Part shown: one piece after another, positions 1 to 11,403 of the stretch
Layout: each line of letters opens with the position of its first letter
Numbering within the stretch: position 1 is the stretch's first letter
NCBI RefSeq assembly: GCF_020360975.1
Contig: NW_025408671.1
Span: forward strand, 5,580,001 to 5,644,000
Origin: Hirsutella rhossiliensis
Taxonomy: Eukaryota > Ascomycota > Sordariomycetes > Hypocreales > Ophiocordycipitaceae
DNA: 64,000 nucleotides
Direction: 5' to 3'
Notes under the pieces: model-generated
Told to the model about the DNA's origin: nothing
The model's database searches: none
The model's input: the letters and a program-made list of their open reading frames with translations, nothing else
Program-made: the position numbers and the translations under genes

Positions 1-233
1 GCGGCCAGCCAGTGCTTGTGAGCGCGACGCAGCCCACGAGATATGAAGATAGCGACAGAATGACTGCGTCCGTGTGGGAGACGACGGCAACATGACAAGT
101 CGCGGTGTATCGCCCACCCGAGCTTTCTCTGTACCGCCATTACGGAAGAACCAGGTGGAGGCTTTTGTAGTCTACTACAAACGCGGGCTTGCCAATGAAC
201 CGGTCCCTTGCCCTCTATTCCAGCTCGACCGGG
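1..233. other. window edge, no supported gene
   Basis: Short overlapping open frames occur on both strands but none shows a recognisable protein. Downstream coding sequence of a neighbouring gene could continue here, but nothing supports it. Confidence 0.3.
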
Positions 234-647
234 CTACAGTGCCCCAGACACGGCGGCTTCGCCATCCAGCCCTGGGGTTCCTGGAGCCGGGTCTCCATCC
301 GCTTCTTGGGCTCTCGGGACCGCGTCTTGCTTTTGGCCGGGCTTCAGCTCAATAACGCCGTGGCTGTCAACCTTCCTCCGCATCGCCATGTACTTGATCC
401 GCCAGCGGCACATGGCGTATGCAAAGCCGACTGTCGTTATGAATAGCGCACCGCATGTGAGAGCCAGAGCGATGGTGGACCCTGTGCCACCCTGGTCCGA
501 CTCAGTCGCGCGAGCCTGTAGCAAGCCATGGACGGCGATGTTCGGGTTGTGACTGGGCGTGCTACTTTCATATGTCATGACTGTTGCTCGCAGAAAATGG
601 TACAGGAAGAGCATATGCTTCGTGCACACATGCAAAGCGGCTTGCAA
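234..647 (-). CDS. hypothetical small single-pass membrane protein
   Basis: The open frame encodes 137 residues. A second methionine at residue 24 (start near 578) is an equally good start, because the segment before it is unremarkable. The only clear feature is one hydrophobic segment of about 22 residues (around residues 57-78, containing TIALALTCGALFITTVGFAY). It is followed at once by basic residues (RWRIKYMAMRRK), which suggests an outside N-terminus and a cytoplasmic tail rich in Pro, Gly and acidic residues. Such one-pass layouts are common in fungal surface proteins, but no family is recognised. It may be the last exon of a larger gene whose upstream exons were not identified. Reality of the gene is moderately likely; function is unknown. 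Confidence 0.4.
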   Translation of the reverse strand: MQAALHVCTKHMLFLYHFLRATVMTYESSTPSHNPNIAVHGLLQARATESDQGGTGSTIALALTCGALFITTVGFAYAMCRWRIKYMAMRRKVDSHGVIELKPGQKQDAVPRAQEADGDPAPGTPGLDGEAAVSGAL

Positions 648-1910
648 GAGGACCTGGGCAAAGGGTCGAGCTGGACGGTCGCGAGATTACCCGGGGTATT
701 TATCGTGGGCGTCGAACGCTGATCAAGGACTTGGAGGCGACCGTTGAAGGATGCCGTCTGTTTGCTACCTACCTCAGTCATCTTGATGGGCAAACAAGGC
801 ACATTGCACTGATTCGACACTGGTGCGCCTCAAGGCTCGGATAAGAGGCATCGGTGGGTGACGCCTGGTGAACATTGGGCGCGATGATTCTGTGAAGGTG
901 ATTGTCCATGTTTCATCATTTCTGGCGGTTATGGAGCGCGTACAAGCAAACCGGCGCGTGACGTAGACGTGGAGGATAAATGGACGTGGCAACACATGAC
1001 GCATAAAGAGCAGCCAATGTTCCAGGCAGTCTATTTCCAAGCTCCGAAAGCGCCGAGGCGGGGCGGATGTAGCTGAAACCATCCAATACATATTACTGTA
1101 CCTCGGGCGTGGGAGAGGGGGGGGGCGAGGCAGGGAGGGAGGCCACGAGGTTAATGAATGGAACGGCAAAGGGGCTTTGTTGCGCGAGGTGGAGCTTTTG
1201 GAATCGGTTCTTGTAGCTGTTGTCGCTGCTTGTCGCTGCTTGTGGACGTGGTGATCCGGCAAGAGAGGGGTTTGGGTTTGTCAACAGTAAGCAAGCAGCA
1301 AAAGTTCCGAGGCCGTGACAGCATCTGACCATGGCAAAGGGCCGCGGGGATGAGGTGACGGAACAGGACGATGGCTGGTGCTGTGATGGTGGTGATGAAA
1401 ATGGAGGTGACGACGGGGACGATGATGATCCGTCTTTTCTCTTCAAAGTCAAGTCAATAGGGCGCATGGCTCTCTGCTCTGCATTCGTGACTACGTACTG
1501 TAATTACCTAATTACCTACTGTACTTAATTTGGCCGCAAGGCGCGTTGGTGCAAGAGGGGAAAAGTCCTGGTAGGCAGTCAGGCAGTGCCCCACTAGGCA
1601 TGCCGTCCAATCATAACGTGCGCATTTGCCTCTCCGCATCCCTTTTCCCTCCTCTGCTGACTCCCTTGAACCGACAACGATTCGGGCACGGCTTCGTTGT
1701 TACTCTTGGCAAATGTAAAGGAAAGGTCGGCGCCCCTGCTCCGACACTCTCTTCCGGCGGCCTTCATCCTCTTCTTGCTCTGTTGCATTGAGCTTAAATT
1801 GCTACCGCACCTTGGTGGTTGCCTGTCATTCGCCCGAAACACCCGTACTCTGTGACGGCCAGCCTCCACGCGCTCAGGAGGCCCGAGTCCCCATACGAGA
1901 AGCCGCCGTC
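648..1910. other. intergenic, probable promoter of the YTP1-like gene
   Basis: Both strands were read and no convincing gene was found. Short frames here have low-complexity or GC-driven translations. There is a G-rich tract at about 1117-1142 and a GA/GAT-rich stretch at 1380-1430. No RNA gene was recognised. Confidence 0.35.
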
Positions 1911-3517
1911 ATGGCTCGCCATCGAGTCCCAGGGGCTTCGCCCTCCGCTCTCCTCTTCTACACGTTGTTTCTCGCAAGCACTTCCACGGCACACGAACAC
2001 CACATGGGCAACAGCAAGATTGTCGCCGGAGACACCGTGTCTCCGGACCCCATCGTTCGTGGCCGTCGACGGCTCCCATCCGACAGCAACTGCTGCTAAC
2101 AAAGTTCCTCAGGATACGGTACTATGGATCCACATCTTCATCCAGATGTTTGCCTACGGCGTCATCTTCCCCGTCGGGATGATACTGGGCGTACGTTGAC
2201 CCTGCCTCGGCTCATCATCATCACTGACAACTTCTGGACAGATTACCAAATCGCGTTGGCACGTCCCGACACAAATATTCGGTTCTTCTCTCGCCCTCCT
2301 CGGCTTTTTCCTCGGCCATCTCCATGGCGGCCGTGAATTCGTCGGCGGCAACGTCCACTCTGGCTTCGCCAACATCCTGCAGCTGCTCCTCGTCGCCCAG
2401 GTCGTCCTGGGGCTCTACCTCAAGGGCCACTGGGAGAGAGGGGTCAATGGCAGGATCCGCAAGCTCATCCGCCCGTGCCACTCCATCATCGGCAAAGCCA
2501 TGCCCGTTCTTTCCTGGACCCAGATGATCTTTGGCGGAATCACCACCCTCGGCTTCTGCCAGGGCGATCACCTGGGGCAGTGCCTGGCCCACTTCATCAT
2601 GGGCAGTGCCTTTGTCGCCTACGCCGTCCTCTTGACCATCATCCTCGTCGTCGGCCAGGTCTGGATGCGGCGCTCTGGGCGCTCGCAGGAATTCTTCGAC
2701 AGTGCCGTCATCGCCGCCTGGGGCTGCGTCAACACTTTTACCGAGCACCGCTGGGGCACGGCCTGGGTCAAGAACGACTGGCAGCATACCACCATGGGCA
2801 TCATCTGGTGGTGTGCGGGCTTGGCCGGCATATTCCTCAGCAGGGACCGCGATGGGAACCCGAAGCGCAACTTTGTTCCAGGATTTGTCATCTTCATGAC
2901 TGGCTGGGCCATGTCGGCGCACCCTCAGGAGCTCATGGTTAGCGCAATGACGCACGGCATGTTCGGCAAGACGCTCATGGCAGCCGGCCTGACCCGTATC
3001 ATCGAGATTGCCTTTGTCCTCGGGGACAAGCAGTCCGTCGCGGACGATGGCCGCTCCTGGAACAGCTTTCAGTACATGCCCGTATTCGTGAGTGCTGTCT
3101 TGCGCCTGACTCGAGTTCATAATCGATGCTGACGACGTCTAGCTTTTGTATGCCGCGGGTTTCCTGTTCATGGGGGCAACGGAGGAGCAGATGGCCCTCG
3201 TAGACGCGTCGGCTCTGGACGGCGTGTCGTACATCCTAATTCTCTACTCTCTCGCCTTTCTCGTCTTCTTGTTCACCAACATGCTCGTCCATCTCTACGA
3301 TCGCCTTGCGAATGCCGATGACCCCACCAAGGACTACGCCAACCGGCACGCAGTTGCAGAACAAGGTCGGCTTCGAGACGCCGAAGAGTTTGAGCTGGAC
3401 GGATTGACGAGCGACGACGAGGGTGACGAGAGACGGCGGATGCTGAGGAGTAGTGAGGACCGTTCGAGCCTCGACACTCCAAGCACCCTCGGCAAGAATA
3501 ATGAGTCGTCGGTATAG
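1911..3517 (+). CDS. YTP1-like integral membrane protein
   Basis: The four exons are 1911-2054, 2113-2190, 2242-3087 and 3143-3517, giving about 480 residues. All junctions are phase 0. Introns are 51-58 nt with donors gttcgt, gtacgt and gtgagt; the first two have branch points tgctaac and cactgac. The start is the ATG that opens a signal peptide (residues 1 to about 24), followed by a His-rich luminal stretch (AHEHHMGN). Many hydrophobic segments follow. The segment around WIHIFIQMFAYGVIFPVGMI matches the N-terminal DUF2427-like part of the family, and the C-terminal part, with its conserved Trp/His-rich loops (for example GHLHGG and WGTAWVKNDWQHT), matches the Ytp1 domain. The tail is acidic and hydrophilic. 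Family knowledge: YTP1 proteins are poorly characterised fungal multi-pass membrane proteins with no proven reaction. The assignment is by recognition of sequence pattern; the molecular role is open. Confidence 0.85.
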
Positions 3518-3876
3518 CGGCTGCACATGGCGAGGAAAATGGCTACGGTACTTGCATATTCAAGGCGTTGCGGCAATAAGGGATATTCGGGAACCTTGAT
3601 TAGGGCGCTCTAAAGTCGTGAAGCGGTATCAGAGACTTTCCCATTCACTTCATGTACTCTTATGGCAACTCTCTTTTAACAAGACGTTGATGACGTTGGA
3701 TGAAGTTGCCGTACACATGACGCGTCGACGCTTACAAAGATTTCATGTCCCTCTTCCGCCTTTGGTGGCTGTAGCGGGGACGGCTGGCGGGGCATCTTTT
3801 TTCTTCTCCAACCCGCCGAAACTTCAAAACTGTCTCTCCAGTTGCATCAGTCACCGAGATACCGCCGTTGCTCCTC
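3518..3876. other. intergenic between YTP1-like gene and Alb1
   Basis: This is a tandem (head-to-tail) spacer of about 360 bases holding the 3' UTR of the YTP1-like gene and the promoter of the Alb1 gene. No further gene or RNA is seen. Confidence 0.4.
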
Positions 3877-4267
3877 ATGCCGTCCGTCAAGAACCCCAAC
3901 GGCCCGTCCAAGAACCGCCTTGCGGCGCGGGCGGCCAAGGTCAAGAAGTTGAGGCAAAAACAGTGCGCCTTTGGCAAGAACAAGATCAGCAAGGCCGACA
4001 TCACGCGCGGTGCGAGGCCTGGGCTGCTGCCAACGAGCGGTCCTCGGGCCAAGCTCAGCGCCAAGAAGGCCCGGAAGCTGGACAAGAAAATGAATTACGC
4101 CATGAAGAGGAAAATGGAGGCCGAGGGCGAGGCAGAGATGAAAGGTGGGTGACAGCACCGGGCAAGGTTGAGGGCGACCGCCACTGACTTGCAGAGCAGA
4201 CGCGCCAGAGATTGATGGGGAGGAGAAGCATGACGGCGGAGAGGAGGAAATGAAGGGGATTCAGTGA
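3877..4267 (+). CDS. ALB1: ribosome biogenesis protein Alb1
   Basis: The N-terminus (MPSVKNPNGPSKNRLAARAA) and the basic KKLRQK...KISKAD region are typical of the Alb1 family. The family is a small nuclear, shuttling factor that works with Arx1 on pre-60S ribosomal particles. The first exon codes for about 90 residues rich in Lys and Arg, ending in an acidic MEAEGEAEMK stretch. An intron of about 46-50 nt (starting about 4145-4149, with branch-like ccactgac) leads to a short acidic last exon ending at TGA 4265-4267. The exact junction is uncertain: gtgggt at 4145 and gtgaca at 4149 are both usable, and only some pairings give the acidic tail expected of the family. Total length is about 115 residues, normal for this family. 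Confidence 0.8.
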
Positions 4268-5252
4268 TTTCGTGCCGCGCGACGGGAGTCCCGAGAGCAG
4301 CGACCAAGGGGACGTGGAAGAGTTGTGAGATGAGTCTTGCTCGTCCAAGCCGTGCCTTCACTGCTAACTGGCCGCAGACGACAGGCAACGTCACAGACTG
4401 ACGAAATAATTCTCGGGTGGTGCGGAGCAAGGCTGTAATGAGTGCACGCGAAAGTAGGGCATGTGGCCTCCACAATGCTTCGGCTGGCGGCTTTTGGCAA
4501 TTCTTGTCCCTCGAATAAAAGGTGGGGGTCGAAAAGGCTTCTCCGGGCTGCAGAGCGGGCAGAGCCTGCTTGAACGAGGCGCTGCATCAGGTTCACAAGC
4601 GACGAATTTGTGGTTGCTGAGCTGAGATGCACTCGCGGCATCTCGTCTCCGGCTGCGCGCCCGCGTCCAAACCAAAGGCACAGACCACGGGGCAAGGGCG
4701 TGGCCAGCACATGCCCGAGCCATGTGTAACCGACGACCCAATGGGCGAGCCACGTGGATGATCAACAATGGCGATTCGGATGGCCGCATCTCCTCCGCTC
4801 TGCTTGACGGCCATCTTACGCGTAGCCTGCCTGGAGGGTGCGAATGTCTATTCGAGCTGGGCTTTCTCCTTGGCCGGCAATAGGAAAAAGAGCGTTGCCA
4901 ATGGATGCTGGAGCTATTGTTGCTATTGTCTTGTGAATGCGGGATTGGTTCCCATGTGTATCCTTGACACCCAATTGGTGTTCGCATTTCGGGGCAACAC
5001 TGGCACTTCTCTCTGGCAGTTGCCAGGCCTCGATTTAAGAGTTCCGAGTTGCCAGGGTCCTCTGCAGGCGGGCGCAAGCGTCATCGCCATCCTCCCAGCT
5101 CATCCACCGTCGTTCTCTCATGCTCCTTTCGTGTCCAAACGCTCTTACTTTTGATCCAACGACTCGTTCCTAGCCACGCATCTATCTCTGCACTGTTCGA
5201 AGAATCAAGCATCGGGTCAAGGTAGAGCAGGGCCGTTTCGCACGACACATCG
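4268..5252. other. intergenic, no supported gene
   Basis: A 228-codon open frame lies on the minus strand (4391-5077). Its composition and lack of any family pattern suggest a chance frame. The last 150 bases are pyrimidine-rich, as expected for the promoter and leader of the next gene. Confidence 0.35.
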
Positions 5253-6662
5253 ATGGGCCAGCCCGGACAACTCTGCGAGATGTCCTCGGACGAGGAGCCC
5301 GCCTCGGGCCTTGCGCACTCTCAGCTTCCCACGCCGGACGCGCGGCTTTCTGCTGGTAAACAAGTTTCCCCCCTCAGCCACGACCGTTTTGAATTCCCTC
5401 AAGTCAACTCGATGTGCTCAAAAGACGGGGACTCGTCGAGCCGCTCGACCACGGTGGACAGCTTTGTCGAGCTCCTGCGCAGTGCCGTCCCCACGGAGCT
5501 TATCCCGCGAAACCTCCACTGCTACATGGTTCGAGAATCCAACGCTCGCCTGGAAATGGCAAAGGCCGCTGGCGTTGAGCTTGGCGAGCTCAGCATTGGC
5601 GACGACTGCCTGCCGACTTGGCCCGACCTGCACTGGGACCCGGACACCGAGTCGCTTCATGCAGTCATACAGAACCGCCTTGTCGATTTCCAGGTCTCAC
5701 AGGACCTGGGAGACCTGATCCGCGAGGAAATCGTGATAAAGGGGAACTTGAAGCTATCGCAAGCCCGGGAGCTTGGCGTCGGCATCAAGAACCTCTCGAT
5801 TGGCTTCAACCTCTTGCCCACCTGGGACCCTGCACAGAGTGATGTCGAGGACGGACCGGTCGTCATTATCGATGATGATGAGTCGGCTCTCGACTCTGAG
5901 GCGACGGCGTCGCAAGCGGATAACTTTTCGGTTGCGCTTCCGTCGGATGCCATCCTCATCACGCCCGTGACGGATGTCTTTGACAGCCATTCCTTGTCCA
6001 CTCCTCGGCGGAGCAGTCTGCCCTCCCCTAGTGGGAGCGACTGCGACAGCGACGATAGGGACGGCGGCGGCGATGAGTTTGACGACGTAATCACGTTGGA
6101 AAACTACGTCTCGGCGCTGCCAGTCTACGAATACGGCGATGCTGTCAACATTTTGCACGACGTGCAGCTTGTCGGTGGCCCGGAAGGCGTGTCAGAAGTT
6201 GACCTGGAGGTCTATCTCGTCGAGGGTGACGACGACGTCGCCGACCTGTCCGAAGTCGAGCTTGCCATTGACCGAGAGGTTTACGAGTGCCTTTTTGGAG
6301 ACGATGAGGCTATCGACATTGAGATTCCGGGAACGGAATTGTTCTGCTTCAATTGCGTGGACGAGGCCGTGAGCGACACTGATGACCTCGAGAACCATGT
6401 GTCGTTGCAGGCGGACTCCTCTTTGGGACTCGGGCTTGACGAACTGGAGTCCCTTGATCATTCTGAAGAGGCCACTGAGGACGACGATCGTGGGCCGACG
6501 CCGGTGGACTCCTCTTTGGGGCTTGAGGTCGAAGACCTGGAGTCACTTGATCATTCTGAAGAGGCCACAGATAATGACGATGACAGCGAAGCCAGTCAAG
6601 AAGGTGGCGATCTAGGCAATGACCAGCATCACCATAACGAAGACGAGCTCGGCAACATTTAG
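5253..6662 (+). CDS. acidic protein of unknown function with two internal duplications
   Basis: A single uninterrupted frame of 469 codons; a second ATG ten codons in (MSSDEE) is an alternative start. No known family is recognised. Two things can be seen. First, a module is repeated once: residues about 96-123 and about 164-191 both carry a pattern of Leu/Ala-rich helix, Gly-Val, then LSIG and LPTW. Second, near the C-terminus a 31-residue unit (93 bp) built on DSSLGL, LESLDHSEEAT and an acidic run occurs twice in tandem (about 388-448). The rest is strongly acidic (many D/E clusters) with no signal peptide or membrane segment, so a soluble, partly disordered nuclear or cytoplasmic protein is likely. 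The length and lack of interruptions support a real gene. Confidence 0.7.
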   Translation: MGQPGQLCEMSSDEEPASGLAHSQLPTPDARLSAGKQVSPLSHDRFEFPQVNSMCSKDGDSSSRSTTVDSFVELLRSAVPTELIPRNLHCYMVRESNARLEMAKAAGVELGELSIGDDCLPTWPDLHWDPDTESLHAVIQNRLVDFQVSQDLGDLIREEIVIKGNLKLSQARELGVGIKNLSIGFNLLPTWDPAQSDVEDGPVVIIDDDESALDSEATASQADNFSVALPSDAILITPVTDVFDSHSLSTPRRSSLPSPSGSDCDSDDRDGGGDEFDDVITLENYVSALPVYEYGDAVNILHDVQLVGGPEGVSEVDLEVYLVEGDDDVADLSEVELAIDREVYECLFGDDEAIDIEIPGTELFCFNCVDEAVSDTDDLENHVSLQADSSLGLGLDELESLDHSEEATEDDDRGPTPVDSSLGLEVEDLESLDHSEEATDNDDDSEASQEGGDLGNDQHHHNEDELGNI

Positions 6663-8946
6663 CAGTGACGAAGGGACGACAAACATGGGGCGCATTGATA
6701 TATAATTACGAGAGCTATTTGCAGGCTGCTTCAGGGATCTTTGAACCGCTTTTTTTTTCCTTTACGAGGGAGGGGGGCATACGGGACACATGCGGATATA
6801 CTGATTCAGGAAAGAGGCAAAGGCCGAGCAGACCGGCGGCGGCTTCAAAGGCGGCTTGGGACTTTGGGCGGCGTGCGTGTTTACACGATGAGCACGATGG
6901 TCGCTTCTTCCAGGGGATGCATACTTCTGAGAGGTTGGTATTTGCTTTTATCAAGAAGGAACTCGGGGATATAGCATTGAGAGTCGAGGGCGTTTGGAAG
7001 AAATTTATCAGTCTCGCCTTTTTACGATTCTCTCCTCGAATATCGATGGCGAGAGTCTGCGTACGGCGTTTGTTGAAAGCTATCCATCCAATACATATTG
7101 CTGGAGGCAGTAGAGAGGTCCAGGCATACAGTCTTGAGACCTGCTCGAGATTCCATTGGGAATAACGGAATAACCAAGCATCCCCTTGGGGACAAGGCAC
7201 AATGAGGTCGCATCTTGTTTGGTTATCTATGCTCTCTTTTCACTCGGTATTCACCCCCCTTTCGAATCACACTCAAGAGACTGCTGCGAGCAACGTTCAC
7301 ATGTGTTTCCATCCGTGTGCCTCGACCAACGATTGCTCCAGGCACGACAGGAAAGTCTTAGTACTTGTTGTCAATATACCGACAACGTCTTTACCAGTAC
7401 GAGTCCAAACCTGTGCTGGGTCTCGGCCTTGTCGTGGCGCAGTCATGGAGGTTCCATGACTCCTTTGAGTCGTTTGTCAGGTTTTAGTGGGCGCTGGCAG
7501 AGAGACATGGCGACTGAAGTGAGGCATGTCAACCCCGGAGCTGGAGTGCCTCGCCTTTCATTCTTCAGCAAGATCTTGGCTTTACTCACCGCGTCTCAGC
7601 CATGCACAAGCTCACCACCACCCTACACCGCCGACCCGAAGGAGACGTTGTTTTGATTCCATATAAATGGAGCAGCACGCGAGTCGGCAGCGAGGCCTTC
7701 AACAACCACGCGAATGACTTGAGAAGACCTACACCTGAAACCGGCTCGTCCCGAGACGCCTCGCAACCAGAGTGTTCAACTGTTTGGATGCTAATTTCTT
7801 CGAAGCACCTGACTCTGACGTCGAGGCCGTAGACTTTGGCCCTTTGTGGTGGGCTCAGCGTCGCGGGCTTGTGTGCGCCAGTCTGCGATACTCGCGAGCC
7901 TGGTTGGTACGACGAGCGATGGAGCGACTCTGGTAACCCGGCTACGAATGACGAAGGCGCCAGTGGAGATGCTCATCCACTCGACGAACTGACAAGCACG
8001 TCCTCGGGGCAGGGCTAAAGCAATGTTGTTCAAGACGGGCGGGGATGTCCAAGCCGCGACACAAGTGTACGCTTGTCGGGTTCTTGAAGAGTGGTGTTGC
8101 TCGAATCGAGAAACTGGTACTGGGTGCTGTCGGCGGGAAGAATATCATGTAAAACGCGCCCACGATGCATCTACTGAGGCGTCCCATCCTTTGCCTGGTC
8201 AAGCGGTTTCTCTCAGCTTAACGGTTATAGTACTGTCAGTAGGGCGAGCACTTAGAATTGCATCTGTTGTAGCGATACTTGCTCTCTAGTTTATTACGCT
8301 TTTACTATAAAACTGCCCTTGATCCAAATTGAGCTTATGAATCCAGAGTCTCATTACGGCAGTATTACTATTTCAGCTCCTTCGACGTGCCAGTATCAAT
8401 CTATCGACTTCTTCCCGAGAGGTCGACAAGACGTAGATCTACATTCGGTCACTTCAGTGGCTTCACAACGCATAAAGTAGCCTTGCTGTTGACGACTGCT
8501 AGCGACAATTACCTGTTCAGCCGCTCTTGGAAGGTTTAAAGCCTTCACAGGTGCTCAAAAAAGTTGATGGGTACAGACAGTATGAATATCATCTTGGCAT
8601 GGCCCATGGGCCCAAAAGAGCGTGATCCATAGTATATTCTCCCGTGCAGTCGGCAATTCAATACTCAACGGTTTCAGCCTGCTGCATCCCAGTCCCATTC
8701 AAGGCCACTCCCCGTTCCTTGACTCCGCGAGATGCCAACACAGAATATAGCCGGTGGCTCAAGCTTGCCATCAAAGAACGAATTAGTCCGTAGAACCTTT
8801 CCAGCTCCTCAACTCCCAAACTGAAGCCGCCCTCTTTCTAATCCCATACGGATTTTATCCTTTCACACCCTATGCCTGTATCAAGGTCCGAGAGTTATTC
8901 TGATCCAATTAAGGCTTATTGAGCCGTAATTCGTTTCATGCGATAG
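6663..8946. other. long intergenic stretch without supported gene
   Basis: About 2.3 kb. Several 60-160 codon frames exist on both strands but none has a recognisable domain, membrane pattern or credible exon chain. The first few hundred bases are probably the 3' UTR of the upstream gene. Composition is close to that of other spacers and no transposon ends were found. Confidence 0.35.
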
Positions 8947-10129
8947 TCATAAGGGTTCTTCCTCCGGATTTTCCAAGAGATACTCGTCCGGCAACATGAC
9001 GGCGCGGTCGAGCTTAGACGGCAGGGCGCGGTGGCGGCCGCGGATCATCATGGCGCAGATGATGAGCTTCCCAACCACGGAAAACTTTGCGCTGAGCGAC
9101 GCTGTGGTGCTGGGATGGCCAAGGCTTATACCCACGTTGGCACTTCCGGGACGTTAGAGACATTGCCTCAAGTATGACTGGACTTGAAGACTTACTACGC
9201 CGAGACAACCTCGAAGAAGATGGGGAAGATTTCAAACGACTGATATTATTTGTTAGTTCATCGTGTCCGTGCCTTGGAGCGGCTGGATTCTGTCTGGGGA
9301 CTTGCCGGTTCGTTTCGATCTTGAATCTTGGATGACTCCGACACCGCCAGAAGGAAGATCCCGAGAAAGATGTACCACAAGTCAAAGCTGAGCTGCTGTT
9401 GCATGTGCCGCAGCAGGTAGGAGAATCCCTTCTTCTCATCATATTGGGCCTCTGATGCGTATAGGCTGACGGACCTCTCTTCGTATGTGTTCGACGTCCG
9501 AACGCTCAGGGCAACGGGGTAGATGGATATGTACATCATGACCAGCAAGCTGAACTGCACGGCAGGGTGCACTTTGGACAACGTATAAGGCGTCATGCCG
9601 GCGTGACGAGACGCCACCGCCTGGAAGAGAGCCGCGACGACGCGCTTCCCGACGGAGAGGCTCGCGACCTCGGGGTTATGCCAGTCCAGGACGACAATGA
9701 GCAGCGTGTCGACAAAGCTAAGCGCAAAGATGATGCCGAAAAGCGCCCAGGTTGTGCCGCCGGGGAAGAGGAGCGTGTAGCAGCGACGCGGGTGGTTGAG
9801 CAGAAAGGCACACGACTCTCGCATCGGGGAGTCGCGCGGCGCCAGCTTTGACGTGGTCCAGAAGATGAGGCGCAGGAAGACCGGGTAGAGCGTCTCGCCC
9901 GCGAAGCCGAGGAAGCTCATGAGCAGCAGCGGCCAGACGGCGTCGCGGAAGGGGGCCATGTTGTCTGGTGTGAGGGTGAAGCCAAGGTTATCCGTCATGG
10001 ACTGTGCCGTGTAGAAGGCCCTGATATTGGTCCGGTTAGACGGGGTGGCATGTCGGCGGATTGGTGGCCTTCGCTCTCTCAGGACGGCTGCAGAGATTCA
10101 CTCACCACCAGTTCTTGTCTTGCCTATCT
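8947..10129 (-). CDS. TRK-type potassium transporter, C-terminal half (5' end unresolved)
   Basis: Coding order on the minus strand: a short upstream exon ending at 10106, then 10020-9306, 9239-9196 and 9142-8947. The protein has the TRK K+ uptake hallmarks: LGFTLTPDNM next to a filter-like region, an SFLGFAGETLYPVFLRL helix, the TSNTYEERS loop, FFEVVSAYANVGISLGHP (the last pore loop) and the conserved RGRHRALPSKLDRAVMLP tail. Introns are normal; the one before 9239 uses a GC donor (gcaagt). Family members are usually about 700-1000 residues with two N-terminal pore units and a long cytoplasmic loop. Only about 320 residues are found, and no open frame of the expected kind lies upstream to 11.4 kb. 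The gene is therefore 5'-truncated, or its N-terminal part is too broken to read. A working transporter seems unlikely from this copy. Confidence 0.75.
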
Positions 10130-11403
10130 CTGTGAGATAGTCTGTGTAGCGTGTGGTTTACCTCCCGGGACAATGTCTGTGAGCATGACTGCACCGGCAG
10201 CACCAGGTGCGCCAGCTCAGATCAGAGACGTCATGGGCTACATGCGAGGAAGGGGATGTGCAAAGGGAAAAGACGAACCATTGGCTTGGGCGACCCCTAT
10301 AAGCAAAAGCTCCTCCCACCACGGTCTGGCTCAGACTCGGCTACGACACGCAACGTCATGTTTCTCGCGGCAGCGTGCGCCGTTGATTCGAGGCCCGTCT
10401 GTCACGTATGCGGAGGGCTCAATATCATCAATCTTCCCCTCCCTATTTGTCCACCTGCTTCATCAACCTGCAGCTCGAATGGCGTTCACGCTGCCGTTCG
10501 GGAGGAGGCGCATGTGATCGAAACGGAACATGAGATGAGTCCCAAACCGTGAACAAAAATTCGTCGTGACCTGACTCGAGGTGCGTCAACGTAAAGAGGC
10601 TGAGGGCACAACCTGGCTTGGATTGTAAGAGCTGAATGCTTTCAGACACGTCAAGCAACCCCTGTCAGGCATGGCACTTCGACGATGCCGATTGGAGTCT
10701 GCAAGGAGGCTGACAGCTCGACCATCTCCCCCCGTTCCCCCTGGTCCCCTAGACGCGGAGTGGGCCAAGGGGTTCCGCAGACAATCCCAGTATTTATCGT
10801 CAGCCAGACGCTTAGAAGGGAAAGAGAAGGCGAAAGAGGCAGATACCCCCCAACAAACAGCGGCTGTCAACTGTCAATTGCATCGGCGTTAACGTGGTGT
10901 AACAGCACTCTCGGCGTGCACATGTAGCCCAAAAAGGCGAGGCTGACTCCTACGTGGCTCCATGGTCTCTGTGCGTCTTTCTGCCGGGCCAGAGGGCCGC
11001 GTTCCGGTTCATAATGCAACCCCCGAGAGACATTCAAATATATATAGATGTTTCGTCTTTGCATTAATCAAGTTGATTCTAGTTACGGCCTGGAAAACTC
11101 TGCGAGCAAAAGCACTTGTACAAGAGTATAGCCCAGCGTCATCCGAGGCCAGTATATGGTTGTCAGAGCTGACAAGCAAGCCACATGGCAACATGTGAGT
11201 TGCCACGAGTCAAGACAAAAATGAGCAACGACACCTCGACAGCAGCGAATCAGGCCGCAAACCTCAACCCTGGGCTGTGAGCGAGGAAGGGTAAGAGCAC
11301 AAACATGAGCCATTCGAGGATCTTCCCCCTCGTCCAATATGCAGGTAGATCCCGATACAAGCAACACGCGTCCCCTCCTCTCGGTATATCCCGATGTGCT
11401 CCA
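10130..11403. other. region where the TRK N-terminus should lie
   Basis: No frame encoding TRK pore units was found on the minus strand. An open stretch immediately upstream of the last recognised TRK exon (about 10130-10220) is translatable but not recognisable. No transposon ends or RNA genes were seen. Confidence 0.35.

Noticed and set aside
774..1262. 162-codon minus-strand frame
   Set aside because: Low-complexity Pro/Arg-rich part from a G-rich tract and no recognisable protein.
2221..3120. 299-codon minus-strand frame opposite the YTP1-like gene
   Set aside because: Antisense to a well-spliced membrane protein; hydrophilic composition mirrors the sense hydrophobic codons.
4391..5077. 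228-codon minus-strand frame between Alb1 and the acidic protein gene
   Set aside because: No motif, unusual Arg/Ser/Pro composition and no splice context; considered chance.
7186..8289. Several 75-156 codon frames in the 2.3-kb spacer
   Set aside because: No domain, no consistent exon chain and no supporting signals.
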